A stretch of 64,000 bases of DNA from Flavobacterium daejeonense DSM 17708. GTDB taxonomy: Bacteria; Bacteroidota; Bacteroidia; Flavobacteriales; Flavobacteriaceae. The stretch lies in the NCBI RefSeq assembly GCF_000425425.1, contig NZ_AUDK01000007.1:62001-126000 (forward strand), read 5' to 3'. Under the pieces are notes generated by a model. That model saw only the letters and a program-made list of their open reading frames with translations. It did no database searches and was not told the origin of the DNA. This document shows positions 27,184 to 35,716 of this stretch, piece after piece (within the stretch, counting starts at the first letter, position 1; every line of letters begins with the position of its first letter). Position numbers and translations under genes: made by a program.

Positions 27184-27879
27184 ATGAAATCACCTGTTTA
27201 TTTTCTTTCCTTTTTTCTAATGTTTTCAGCAATTGATTACGGTCAAAACAATCAGGATGTACTAAAAGATACTCTTGTAAGTTCTGATACTATTCAAATG
27301 CCAAAAATTAATTTGGATTCCATTCATTTTAAAGCAACAAATGAAATGCTGGATGAAAATCTTTATTGGGAAATTATTGAAAAATCATTGAAAGAAACAA
27401 GTAATCAGGAAGATCAGGAAATTTACCTGACTACTGAATTAGAAAGACTTTCACCAAAAGAAATGATTGGTTTTCGATTAAGAACCGATAAATTATTGTT
27501 TGATTCTTATACTTCTAATTTATGGTGTGCCAATTATATCATCAGTAATGGCGGCGCCGATGATGGTTTTGATTATTTCAGATGTTGGTTAATTTCACGC
27601 GGAAAAGAGGCTTATTATAAAACTTTGGAAAACCCGGATTATCTGGTAAATTTAGTGGACAACGAGTCAAAAACCTATGATTTTGAAGGCTTTTGGTATG
27701 TAGGAAATAATGCTTTTAAAGAAGTGACCGACAAAGAGGCGGAAGCTTATATAGACTATGAAAATTTTAAAACCACTGATGAAAATTATCCTATTTTAGA
27801 TTTTAACTGGAATGTAGATGAACCTCAAACGATGGAAAAAGTTTGTCCGGTTTTGTTTAAAAAATTCATAAAAAAATAA
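27184..27879 (+). CDS. DUF4240 protein with signal peptide
   Basis: 231 residues. The N-terminus is a signal peptide (hydrophobic to about residue 20, SAIDYGQNN). The core (~55-160) carries LYWEIIEKSLKE, LERLSPKEMIGF, YIISNGGADDGFDYFRCWLISRGKEAYYKTL, the signature of DUF4240, normally a cytosolic family; an exported member is somewhat unusual. No catalytic function is established. It lies between the M1 peptidase and a DinB-like gene on the same strand. Confidence 0.75.
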   Translation: MKSPVYFLSFFLMFSAIDYGQNNQDVLKDTLVSSDTIQMPKINLDSIHFKATNEMLDENLYWEIIEKSLKETSNQEDQEIYLTTELERLSPKEMIGFRLRTDKLLFDSYTSNLWCANYIISNGGADDGFDYFRCWLISRGKEAYYKTLENPDYLVNLVDNESKTYDFEGFWYVGNNAFKEVTDKEAEAYIDYENFKTTDENYPILDFNWNVDEPQTMEKVCPVLFKKFIKK

Positions 27880-27896
27880 CCTAAAAAAGATAAATA

Positions 27897-28394
27897 ATGA
27901 ACACATTAGAAAACTTAAAAAGTGAGTTAGATCAGGAGTACAAAACCACAAAAAAGTTTATTGAAAATTTTCCGGAAGGAAAAAATGACTTTAGGCCACA
28001 TGAAAAAAGTTTTAAAATGATGCCGCTTGCCACGCATATTGTGGAAGTTTTTGCCTGGCCGGCAGTGATTTTAACTACTTCTGAACTAGATTTTGGAAAA
28101 AATGAATACAAACCAACTATTCTGAGATCAAAAGAAGAATTGATTAAAAAATTAGATGATGATTATACCGCCGGAAAAACGGCTCTGGAAAAAGCATCTG
28201 AAGAAGATTTAGAACCAAGTTGGGCAATTAAAATGAACGGACAAACCTTAAATGAATGGAACAAATATGGTGCAATCCGACATTCTTTGAACCAAATAAC
28301 GCATCATCGTGCGCAATTAGGCGTTTATTACCGTTTGAACAACATTCCGCTGCCGGGAAGTTACGGGCCTTCTGCCGATGAACAAAAATTCTAG
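27897..28394 (+). CDS. DinB-family four-helix protein
   Basis: 165 residues, a complete DinB/YfiT-like four-helix bundle. Metal-site histidines are visible: FRPHEKSF near 32-37, MPLATHIVEVFAW near 45 and ITHHRAQLGVYYRLN near 140. Some members are metal-dependent thiol transferases or hydrolases; most are uncharacterised. It is 17 bp after the DUF4240 gene. Family members using bacillithiol or mycothiol exist, which is of interest because a GCS2 ligase lies nearby, but that link is inference. Confidence 0.85.
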   Translation: MNTLENLKSELDQEYKTTKKFIENFPEGKNDFRPHEKSFKMMPLATHIVEVFAWPAVILTTSELDFGKNEYKPTILRSKEELIKKLDDDYTAGKTALEKASEEDLEPSWAIKMNGQTLNEWNKYGAIRHSLNQITHHRAQLGVYYRLNNIPLPGSYGPSADEQKF

Positions 28395-28454
28395 GATATA
28401 AACTGGCAAAAGTAATTGTCAATAAATTGTAAAGATTAAATCTCAGAAACAATT

Positions 28455-29645
28455 TTATTTTTCAAATAAACCAATTGTTCCGCCCACCCAGTCTTTGTCT
28501 TTATTGTATTTTACGCCAATCATTTCGCCGCGGCTCAAGCGAACTAAATTGCAAAACGGAGTGGGAGCAGTATCGTCTTTTTTCCAGATATACAGCATTC
28601 GCACTTCGGCTTTTACTTTTCCGTCAGGTGACTGAACAATAGGTAAATAATTGACTTTTTTCTGGAGGATGTAAAGTTCTTTATCTATAACAGCTTCAAT
28701 ATCTTCTTTTTTCAAATGAAAAATGACACCGGAACCCGAAAAGGAAAACAATGGTTTCAAAACATAATTTTCCAAATCTTCCGGAATTTCCTTTAATTCA
28801 CTCAATAAAGTAGTTTCGATAAAATATTTGTCTTTCAGCATTGGTAAAATAAACTTACTGATTCGGAAAAACCAATTAGGATGTCCGGCCCATTCGATTT
28901 CTAATTCATCGGAAAAGCTGAAATTCATTTTTAAATCAGAACGTAAGTCGAGTTCGTCAAAAATCACCCGGTTGTAAATACGTTTAATTTGAATTTCTTC
29001 TCCGTTTTCGTTTTTATAAAATAATTTTTTCCCTTTTTTAATAACATCGGTAACGCAAACAAAAGGGATTCCGAGATCTCTTTTACAATAATAAAAATCA
29101 ATTTTGGTGTTTTGTTTTTCCGGTTCTATTTCTAATAAAACAACATTTTCTTTTGGATGATTGTTGCAAAAAACAGTTTCTAAATTTTTCAAAAAATCAT
29201 CCGCATTGATATTACCCAAAAAAGGCGTTAGTTCTTCTAAAAACGGATATTGTTTTTTGAATTTTTCAAATAAATTAATCTGATAATTAAACAAAGAAGG
29301 AAATCCTTGTACTTCAATCAATTTAGGAATAACAGCTCCGTTTTCTTCACAAATTCCGAAATCAATTGCTAAAAAAGTGGTATGATTGTCTTCATTAGGA
29401 ACAGTTTTATTTAATTCTAATGATTTATTTGTTAATATTTTAAAATCATCTTGTTGAATTAAAGCTATAACATTATCACAGCCTTCTAATAATTGTTTTT
29501 TCAATTCATTAGAAATGAAAAATGGTGTTTCTGCCATCCGAAAAGTAGGGGCATAATTAAAATCATCTGCAATATCCTGTTTTAAAGCTTCGTATTTTTC
29601 TGTGGTAAATTGCTCGTTGAATAATTTTCTATATTTAGAAATCAT
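28455..29645 (-). CDS. Circularly permuted ATP-grasp-like ligase
   Basis: 396 residues. The C-terminal half has ATP-grasp-like segments: YVLKPLFSFSGSGVIF near 290-305, LQKKVNYLPIV near 325, AEVRMLYIW near 345 and a metal/ATP site NLVRLSRGEMIGVKYNKDKDW near 365-385. The layout resembles circularly permuted ATP-grasp proteins related to glutathionylspermidine synthase. The N-terminal part has FLAIDFG and LIEVQGFPSL, which resemble substrate-domain motifs of the same group. Last gene of a leftward block with a class I amidotransferase, a GCS2 ligase, another ATP-grasp and an esterase. Probably forms an amide on a peptide-like substrate; substrate unknown. Confidence 0.65.
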   Translation of the reverse strand: MISKYRKLFNEQFTTEKYEALKQDIADDFNYAPTFRMAETPFFISNELKKQLLEGCDNVIALIQQDDFKILTNKSLELNKTVPNEDNHTTFLAIDFGICEENGAVIPKLIEVQGFPSLFNYQINLFEKFKKQYPFLEELTPFLGNINADDFLKNLETVFCNNHPKENVVLLEIEPEKQNTKIDFYYCKRDLGIPFVCVTDVIKKGKKLFYKNENGEEIQIKRIYNRVIFDELDLRSDLKMNFSFSDELEIEWAGHPNWFFRISKFILPMLKDKYFIETTLLSELKEIPEDLENYVLKPLFSFSGSGVIFHLKKEDIEAVIDKELYILQKKVNYLPIVQSPDGKVKAEVRMLYIWKKDDTAPTPFCNLVRLSRGEMIGVKYNKDKDWVGGTIGLFEK

Positions 29646-29667
29646 ACAGTTTTGATTGTTAAAAAAA

Positions 29668-29756
29668 GGAACACAGATGATACTAATCTAGCAGATTAAA
29701 AGAAATTATTAATTTTCATCTGTGTTAATTTCTTTAATCTGTTTAATCAGTGTTCC
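29668..29756. repeat. 89-bp imperfect palindrome (MITE-like intergenic repeat)
   Basis: Terminal inverted repeats GGAACAC (29668-29674) and GTGTTCC (29750-29756) enclose inner arms CAGATTAAAAGAAATTA and TAATTTCTTTAATCTG. The words (ACAGAT, TTTAATCTGTTTAATC) are typical of dispersed flavobacterial intergenic repeats. It splits the cluster between the permuted ATP-grasp gene and the amidotransferase gene. Confidence 0.65.
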
Positions 29757-29779
29757 GATATTATATTAGTATAAAATAA

Positions 29780-30619
29780 TCAATTAGACATGATTTTTTT
29801 GGATTTCATCAGGTCAGTAATGGCAGAACGAAGAAAATTAGGAATCAATGTTTCGTTAGTTCGATATATCTTATCATCATCAACTAAGTCTTCGAGCATA
29901 TTTCTAAATTTTCGTTTGCCTTTCATTTTTCTGATTTTTTCTTTAACCTCTTTATTTCTAAGATGTGAAAGAAAACTAATCGGGTCGGCTTCGGGATGAA
30001 ATTGTGTTCCCACCAAATGATCCGTAAAGCGTACCGCCATTATGGCTCTTTCGTATTGCACATGATCTCTTATTTTTTCAAGAGAAATGATTTTTGCACC
30101 TTTTTTAGCAAAAACACTCAATTTAGGCTGTACCACCTGATAATCTCTGGAATCCACGGCATAAAAAGGATCGGCCAGTCCTTCAAATAAAGGATCTTTA
30201 AGTCCGTCTTTAGTTTTATGAATGGTCATTACACCAAATGAAGTATCGTTTCTTTTGGTAATTTCGGCTAAACCAAAGTGTTTGCAGGCCATTTGGAAGG
30301 AATGACAAATGAATAAAACATGTTTTTTTATGGGATTTTCATTGTTCCATTTGACAATCGAGTCAATAAATTCAAAGAATTTCAAATCCCAACTTCCGTC
30401 TCCTTCCAAGGGATTTCCGGGGCCACCCGTAGCAATATAAATATCAAATTTTTTAATTTCAGGTAATTCGCACTTTCCTCTCACGTCAAAAATTTTGAAA
30501 GACACAAAAGGAGTAAATCGATTGAGGATGTCAATAATACAACGCATTCCCTGATTAGGCTCGCCATTGTACATGTCTAATATTGCGACAGTTATGCTTT
30601 TCTTTTTCATTGAATTCAA
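29780..30619 (-). CDS. Class I glutamine amidotransferase-like protein
   Basis: 279 residues from the first ATG; Met4 is equally possible. A GATase1 fold with the nucleophile elbow VLFICHSFQMA (Cys near 105) and the catalytic His-x-Glu in VGTQFHPEADP near 215-221; TGGPGNPLEGD near 63 is an oxyanion-type loop. The ~60-residue C-terminal extension (KIRKMKGKRKFRNML...) is basic and not part of the core. It could release ammonia from glutamine for a partner, or hydrolyse a gamma-glutamyl bond. It lies between GCS2 and ATP-grasp genes, which supports a role in the same amide chemistry. Confidence 0.82.
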   Translation of the reverse strand: MNSMKKKSITVAILDMYNGEPNQGMRCIIDILNRFTPFVSFKIFDVRGKCELPEIKKFDIYIATGGPGNPLEGDGSWDLKFFEFIDSIVKWNNENPIKKHVLFICHSFQMACKHFGLAEITKRNDTSFGVMTIHKTKDGLKDPLFEGLADPFYAVDSRDYQVVQPKLSVFAKKGAKIISLEKIRDHVQYERAIMAVRFTDHLVGTQFHPEADPISFLSHLRNKEVKEKIRKMKGKRKFRNMLEDLVDDDKIYRTNETLIPNFLRSAITDLMKSKKIMSN

Positions 30620-30658
30620 TCCTTAAATTATGACTCAAAGATACGCTAATAATTTAAT

Positions 30659-31801
30659 TTATAAGTCTTTAGTGAATTCAGAAGTAATAAAATCAACTAC
30701 TTTCTTCAAATCATTTGTTTCTTTAAAAACAGCTAATTGCTTATCGGCACCGGTACCGTTTTTCAAAATTTCATGTACATAATTAACATGTTCTCTGCTA
30801 CCCAATTCATCTACCACATCATCAATAAAACCCAATAATTCTAAAACCAGCAATTTTGTTTCTACTTCTTTTTGCAAACCAAAATCAATCAAATTGCCTT
30901 CAATTCCGTATCGGGCGGCTCTGAATTTATTTTCTTTAATCAAAGCTAAACGATAGGTGTTGAATTTTAAATTCTGAGTATTTAAACGATATAATTTAGC
31001 AACAATAGCCTGAATTACAGATACGATACACATAGTTTCTTCAACCGTTAGTGCCATATCGCAAATTCGAAATTCAATCGTGTTATAAAAAGGGTGCAGG
31101 CGTAAATCCCACCAGATTTTCTTTGGATTATCAATACAATTGGTTTTTACCAGAGTTTCCAAAAAGTTATCATAAGAAGCAACAGAATCAAAGTATTCAG
31201 GCAATCCCGTGCGTGGAAATTTATCAAAAACTTTAGTTCTGAAAGATTTATATCCGGTTTGTCTTCCTTCCCAAAAAGGAGAATTAGTTGATAACGCAAA
31301 AATATGCGGCAGGAAATAACAAGCCTGATTGATTAATTTCAGACCAATTTCCCGACTTTCAATTCCTACGTGACAATGCATCCCAAAAATTAAATTGGAA
31401 CGGGCAGCATCCTGCAATTCATTAATAATATTGTGATAGCGAGGATCGTCAGTGATTTCCTGATCCTGCCATTTTGAAAAAGGGTGTGTTCCGGCTCCGC
31501 CAACAATGAGTCCTTGTTTGTCGGCGAGTTCGACTATTTTAGTCCTTAAAAATTTTATCTCGCACTCGGCTTCTTTTACATTTTTACAAATATTGGTACC
31601 AACTTCCACCACCGACTGGTGCATTTCGGCCTTTACTTGTTCGTTTAATAATATTTTAGCTCCGTCAACAATTTTGGATAAGTGCGAGCGCAAATCTCTG
31701 GTTTCCGGATCAATAATTTGGTATTCCTCTTCAATACCCAGTGTAAAAACAGGTAATTTTCTCATTCTCTTTCTTTTCTCAAGTTCCTTATTTGGCTGCA
31801 A
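30659..31801 (-). CDS. GCS2-family carboxylate-amine ligase (YbdK-like)
   Basis: 380 residues from the first ATG, which overlaps the end of the upstream gene by 14 bp; Met13 (31765) begins closer to the conserved region and may be the real start. Glutamine-synthetase-like GCS2 fold: FTLGIEEEYQIID (metal Glu residues, near 20-30), HQSVVEVGTN near 63, GAGTHPFSKW near 103, NLIFGMHCHVGI near 138 and WWDLRLHPFYNTIEFRICD near 245. Family members join glutamate (gamma-carboxyl) to an amine, but YbdK-type enzymes often have unknown partners. The flanking genes suggest it makes an amide used by the same pathway. Confidence 0.88.
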   Translation of the reverse strand: MQPNKELEKRKRMRKLPVFTLGIEEEYQIIDPETRDLRSHLSKIVDGAKILLNEQVKAEMHQSVVEVGTNICKNVKEAECEIKFLRTKIVELADKQGLIVGGAGTHPFSKWQDQEITDDPRYHNIINELQDAARSNLIFGMHCHVGIESREIGLKLINQACYFLPHIFALSTNSPFWEGRQTGYKSFRTKVFDKFPRTGLPEYFDSVASYDNFLETLVKTNCIDNPKKIWWDLRLHPFYNTIEFRICDMALTVEETMCIVSVIQAIVAKLYRLNTQNLKFNTYRLALIKENKFRAARYGIEGNLIDFGLQKEVETKLLVLELLGFIDDVVDELGSREHVNYVHEILKNGTGADKQLAVFKETNDLKKVVDFITSEFTKDL

Positions 31802-32735
31802 CAGCCTCCTGCATAAAAGTTCCCCAGGTCAGGTTAATTTTTCCCGGTTTTTGTTTTTTGGCCGCTGCGATTGCCATTTTAGCAGCTTCTTCAACTACCC
31901 ATTCGAAATTTTCTTCTCCAACAGAATTAACATCAGCATCGGGAGCGGGATTTCCAAAATCGATGGCATAAGGAATTCCGTCACGAACTGCAAATTCGAC
32001 TGTATTAAAATCATAACCCAGGCCTTTACAAAGTCGAATAGTGTAATCTTTAATAGTTGCCAAAAGCTTTTTGTTTACCGGAGGACCGTTGTGAACATAA
32101 CGCAAATGCGGTTCGTTACGGGGTTCGTATTGCATAATTTTAACCGCCTTACATCCCAGGCAATAGACACGGAAATATTCGGTAAAAACAATTTCTTCCT
32201 GAAGCAGCATTACTAATTGTCCGGTTTCTTTGTGTTTTTGCCAAAATTCATCCTTGTTTTCCAGTCGATATACATTCTTCCAGCCACCACCGGCATAGGG
32301 TTTCATATAAGCCGGAAATTTTATGTAATCGAAAATTCCTTCCCAGTCTAACGGATATTTTAAATTTCGAAATGAATTCGCATTCGTATCCGTAGGATGT
32401 TCCGCAGAAGGAAGAATTACAGTGTTAGGCAACGGAACGCCAAGAGTATCTGCCAGAGCATTATTAAAAAATTTATCATCAGCACTCCACCAAAAAGGAT
32501 TATTAATCACGTTAGTTCCCGTTAAAGCGGCATTTTTAAGAAAGGCGCGATAAAAAGGTACATCCTGCGAAATCCGGTCGATAATTACGGCATATTCGCC
32601 GCCTTTATTTTGAATTACTTTATCTATAGAAACCGCCTCAGCAATAATTCCATCAACGCTTTTTGAATTCACTCTGTCAATAAATGCCTGTGGAAAGGTA
32701 TCTTCCATTCCAAAAAGAATTCCAATCTTTTTCAT
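31788..32735 (-). CDS. RimK/D-Ala-D-Ala-like ATP-grasp ligase
   Basis: 315 residues. N-terminal domain begins MKKIGILFGMEDTFPQAF; ATP-grasp motifs include FPAYMKPYAGGGWKNVYRL near 145 (ATP lysine), LLQEEIVFTEYFRVYCLG near 185, and the metal ligands EFAVRDGIPYAIDFGNPAPDAD near 260-280. It lacks a signal peptide and is cytosolic. It overlaps the GCS2 gene and follows the esterase gene by 46 bp, so the products are likely made together. Likely chemistry is carboxylate-amine ligation; substrates unknown. Confidence 0.82.
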   Translation of the reverse strand: MKKIGILFGMEDTFPQAFIDRVNSKSVDGIIAEAVSIDKVIQNKGGEYAVIIDRISQDVPFYRAFLKNAALTGTNVINNPFWWSADDKFFNNALADTLGVPLPNTVILPSAEHPTDTNANSFRNLKYPLDWEGIFDYIKFPAYMKPYAGGGWKNVYRLENKDEFWQKHKETGQLVMLLQEEIVFTEYFRVYCLGCKAVKIMQYEPRNEPHLRYVHNGPPVNKKLLATIKDYTIRLCKGLGYDFNTVEFAVRDGIPYAIDFGNPAPDADVNSVGEENFEWVVEEAAKMAIAAAKKQKPGKINLTWGTFMQEAVAAK

Positions 32736-32781
32736 GTTTTTTTCTTTAATACTTTATAATCGAAGTTGTTGGTTAATTTGT

Positions 32782-33495
32782 TTAGCTAAATTTAATTCGG
32801 GACAAATAATGCGGAAACATTTCTTTCCACAAAGGCCAGTCGTGTGATTGATTTTGTTTAATATCCAGCCAGTGTTCCATGTTTTTTGTTGCTAAAATTT
32901 TACTCATTTTTAAATTGGCGTCCAGACAAATATCCCAATTGGAAGTTCCCAAAGCGATGTCCATATTCCATAATTCATAATCATTGAGTCCGTGTAAATA
33001 ATCATCCGGACTATGATAAAAAACAGTATCATTATAAAAACCATCCAGATAATTTTTGATAGAAAAAATACCGCTCATACTAAACAAATGACTCACATAA
33101 CCCGGATGCCTGAAAGCAAAATTAGTCGCATGATAACCACCAAAACTGCAACCCGCCATCACCACCTTTGCTGTTGGAGTATTGAATCGGATTTTTTCAA
33201 CTACTTCATGACAAATCATTTTGTCATACCAATTGTGATTTTCAATACGGTGTATCGGATGAATATTTTTGTTATAAAAACTATCCTTATCAATACTGTC
33301 CGGACAATAAATTTGAATCAGTCCCTGTTCTAAATACCAGCCTGCCGATTCGATTAATCCGCAGTCTTTGTTTTCGTAAAAACTCCCCATAGAAGTAGGA
33401 AATAAAACCACCGGATAACCCGCATGTCCAAAAACGAGCATCTCGGTATCTCTGCCCAAATGAGGAGAATACCACTTCAAATAGTTTTCTTTCAT
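32782..33495 (-). CDS. Putative esterase (alpha/beta hydrolase)
   Basis: 237 residues. Alpha/beta-hydrolase of the Esterase/Fes group with the nucleophile elbow VMAGCSFGGYHA (Ser near 119) and a C-terminal His in NQSHDWPLWKEMFP near 220. No signal peptide. First gene of the leftward block with ATP-grasp, GCS2, amidotransferase and permuted ATP-grasp genes. The same pairing of an esterase with an ATP-grasp occurs on the opposite strand at 21.7-25.5 kb, suggesting two halves of one pathway or two parallel pathways. Confidence 0.8.
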   Translation of the reverse strand: MKENYLKWYSPHLGRDTEMLVFGHAGYPVVLFPTSMGSFYENKDCGLIESAGWYLEQGLIQIYCPDSIDKDSFYNKNIHPIHRIENHNWYDKMICHEVVEKIRFNTPTAKVVMAGCSFGGYHATNFAFRHPGYVSHLFSMSGIFSIKNYLDGFYNDTVFYHSPDDYLHGLNDYELWNMDIALGTSNWDICLDANLKMSKILATKNMEHWLDIKQNQSHDWPLWKEMFPHYLSRIKFS

Positions 33496-33800
33496 AACTT
33501 TGCTTTTAACAATTATAAGAAAATAAACGATACTAAATTCATAAATAGAATGTAGTATTTTACTTTTAACAAAAACATAATACTTGCCTTAAAGTTGTTG
33601 CAGATAATTCATTTTTGAGCCTCAAAAAATACTTTTTGAAACCAATTATTTAACATTCTGTAAATACCCCAAAAAGGCATCTGTATATTTTTGTAAATAG
33701 TAGTCCACAACAGCGTAGTTCTGAAACGGATGGTTAGAAAAGGGGAGGTTAAAACAGTTTTAAAAAGTTTAGAAACTTTGTTTGGTTTTGCTTTTGAAAG
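33496..33800. other. Gene-free stretch upstream of the esterase-ligase block
   Basis: AT-rich spacer of 305 bp between the start of the leftward esterase gene and the end of the next leftward gene. It must hold the promoter of the esterase-ligase block, but I found no exact TAnnTTTG element at a good distance on that strand and no strong hairpin or reading frame. Confidence 0.5.
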
Positions 33801-34205
33801 TTATTCGACCATACTTTTTTCAAATAGCTGAACTTGATTCTTTAATCTTTCAATAAGCATGTTCATCATTCTTTTGTTCAAACTCGATGAGTTTTTGATA
33901 TACTTCATATATTCTTCAACGGTAAAAAAAGCAATAATCATCCCTTTTAATGCATTTCGGAATTTGATGTCTTTTTGAATTGCATTTTCGATAGTGGCTA
34001 ATTTTTTTTCGACACTCAGGAAATAAAAATCACGTTTGTATTTACTGATGTAATTATGAAAAGAAGCGATAAATAAATCATTTTGAAGTTTTAAAATGGG
34101 TCGTAGGACTTCATTTTGAAAAATTTCATCTGCTGAAGATTGGTTACTAACACTTCCTATTGCTTCACCTCTAAACTCTCTTAAAAAACGATCTCTTTGG
34201 CTCAT
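33801..34205 (-). CDS. Conserved hypothetical helical protein
   Basis: 134 residues, predicted almost wholly alpha-helical and cytosolic, with a basic arginine-rich N-terminus (SQRDRFLREFRGEAIGS). No catalytic motif is evident and I do not recognise a named domain. A single gene on its strand, divergent from the thioesterase gene across a 76-bp spacer. Codon usage looks like that of its neighbours, so it is probably a real flavobacterial gene. Confidence 0.6.
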   Translation of the reverse strand: MSQRDRFLREFRGEAIGSVSNQSSADEIFQNEVLRPILKLQNDLFIASFHNYISKYKRDFYFLSVEKKLATIENAIQKDIKFRNALKGMIIAFFTVEEYMKYIKNSSSLNKRMMNMLIERLKNQVQLFEKSMVE

Positions 34206-34281
34206 GACTTATCTTTTTCTTAAATTTAAAAAAAATATTCAACAAGAACGTATTCTTTTAATGTAAGTAATTAACAAAGTT

Positions 34282-34665
34282 ATGAGATTTCATACCAGAA
34301 AGTGGGTTAAACCTGAAGACCTGAATCCAAATAGAACCCTATTTGGAGGAAAACTATTGTCATTGATAGACGAAGAGTTAGCTTTGTATTCAATCATTCA
34401 ATTTGAGAATTCAAAAGTTGTAACTAAATATTTCTCTGAAATAAATTTTACCAGTTCTGCAAAAGAAGGTGATATTGTTGAAACAGGAATTGATGTGGTT
34501 CATTTTGGAACTACTTCAATTACCTTAGAATGTGAAGTACGAAATATGATGACAAGAGAAACCATTATTACAATTGACAAAGCAGTAATGGTTAATTTAG
34601 GACCTGACGGCAAACCTAAAGCACATGGAAAAACAGAAATAGAATTTGTTAAAAACAGATTATAA
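34282..34665 (+). CDS. Acyl-CoA thioesterase (hotdog fold, YciA-like)
   Basis: 127 residues, a single hotdog domain. NPNRTLFGGKLLSLIDEEL near 14-32 matches the catalytic loop (Asn, Gly-Gly, Asp) of the acyl-CoA thioesterase family, and KYFSEINFTSSAKEGDIVE matches the second strand/turn block. It hydrolyses acyl-CoA to free acid and CoA; the exact chain length is not predictable. It stands alone, divergent from the helical hypothetical gene. Confidence 0.82.
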   Translation: MRFHTRKWVKPEDLNPNRTLFGGKLLSLIDEELALYSIIQFENSKVVTKYFSEINFTSSAKEGDIVETGIDVVHFGTTSITLECEVRNMMTRETIITIDKAVMVNLGPDGKPKAHGKTEIEFVKNRL

Positions 34666-34719
34666 TAATTGCAACAGATTAAAATGGCAGACAATTAATC
34701 TGTTGCAAAATCTATTCAA

Positions 34720-34995
34720 TTAACAATATTTCTTTTCTACATAAAATGTTCCAAAAGGAAGGAGCGAAGCAATTAAAATAATCCCAAAATCTTTTACATT
34801 CCAATTTTGTGGTGTTTTTAATAAAAAAGCCAAAATAATATAACCAATAAACAATACTCCGTGTGACATCCCAATTGGAAACAATAAACTATGGTAAAGT
34901 TCAAAATTATTAGGCTTTATAAAAAGCATATTGGTAAAAAGTACTAAATAAGATATCCCTTCAAGGATGGCTGTTATTTTAAAAGTTTTAAGCAT
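34720..34995 (-). CDS. DUF3817 membrane protein
   Basis: 91 residues with three membrane helices. The pattern FKITAILEGISYLVLF, HSLLFPIGMSHGVLFIGYI and a final helix LIASLLPFGTFYVEKKY matches DUF3817, a small integral-membrane family of unknown function, also found fused to transporters in actinobacteria. Length is normal. Convergent with the thioesterase gene. Confidence 0.82.
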   Translation of the reverse strand: MLKTFKITAILEGISYLVLFTNMLFIKPNNFELYHSLLFPIGMSHGVLFIGYIILAFLLKTPQNWNVKDFGIILIASLLPFGTFYVEKKYC

Positions 34996-35092
34996 AAGTG
35001 ATTTATTTTATAGTCAAAAGTAAGTAATAACATTTGTTTTATGGCTATTAACCACTAAAGTAATTTACATTTGCAATCATAAAATTTTTATA

Positions 35093-35611
35093 ATGAGCAA
35101 AAGGGATTTAAAAAAGTATTTAGGCGAATTAGACAAAGACCAACTTCAGGAACAACTGATGGAACTTTATGAAAAATTTGCGGTTGTAAAAGAATATTAC
35201 GACTTTGTTTTTAATCCAAAAGAAGAAAAACGTTTGCAGGAAGCCAAGCTCAAAATTTCCAACGAATATTTTCCGATGGGAAAAACTAAAAAAGCTAAAA
35301 TGCGCCGTTCGGTGGCTCAAAAGTTCATCAAACATTTTACAACTCTTGGCGTAGATCCTTTTGTTATTGCTGATATAATGCTCTACAATATTGAAATTGC
35401 GCAGACTTTTTCGGCGGAAAACTCCATTAAACAGGAAGCTTTTTATAAAAGTATGCTCAATTCTTTTGATCAAGCGGTACAATTTTTAATAAAAAATGGC
35501 ATTTTGAGTGAATTTAGAAGCCGTTTGAATGCAATATTTCAGGAAACAATCGAGCAAAAATGGAAAAATAAGAAAGAATTTTTGCAGATTATAGCGCAAA
35601 TTAACGATTGA
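35093..35611 (+). CDS. DUF6155-like helical protein
   Basis: 172 residues, all-helical and soluble. SKRDLKKYLGELDKDQLQEQLMELYEKFAVVKEYYDF at the N-terminus and KKAKMRRSVAQKFIKHFTTLG in the middle fit a Bacteroidota family annotated DUF6155; the function is unknown. A -7 element TACATTTG lies at 35066-35073, 20 bp before the start, so the 5' leader would be very short. It precedes two helicase genes but is separated from them by about 100 bp with another -7 element. Confidence 0.7.
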   Translation: MSKRDLKKYLGELDKDQLQEQLMELYEKFAVVKEYYDFVFNPKEEKRLQEAKLKISNEYFPMGKTKKAKMRRSVAQKFIKHFTTLGVDPFVIADIMLYNIEIAQTFSAENSIKQEAFYKSMLNSFDQAVQFLIKNGILSEFRSRLNAIFQETIEQKWKNKKEFLQIIAQIND

Positions 35612-35716
35612 GAGCCTTGTAAATCAAATTATTTCAAATTGAGTTAATAATTTAAATTAAATATAACAAGATAACTGTTTTTTAACCGTATTTTTGCAAA
35701 AATTCAACAAAAACAA

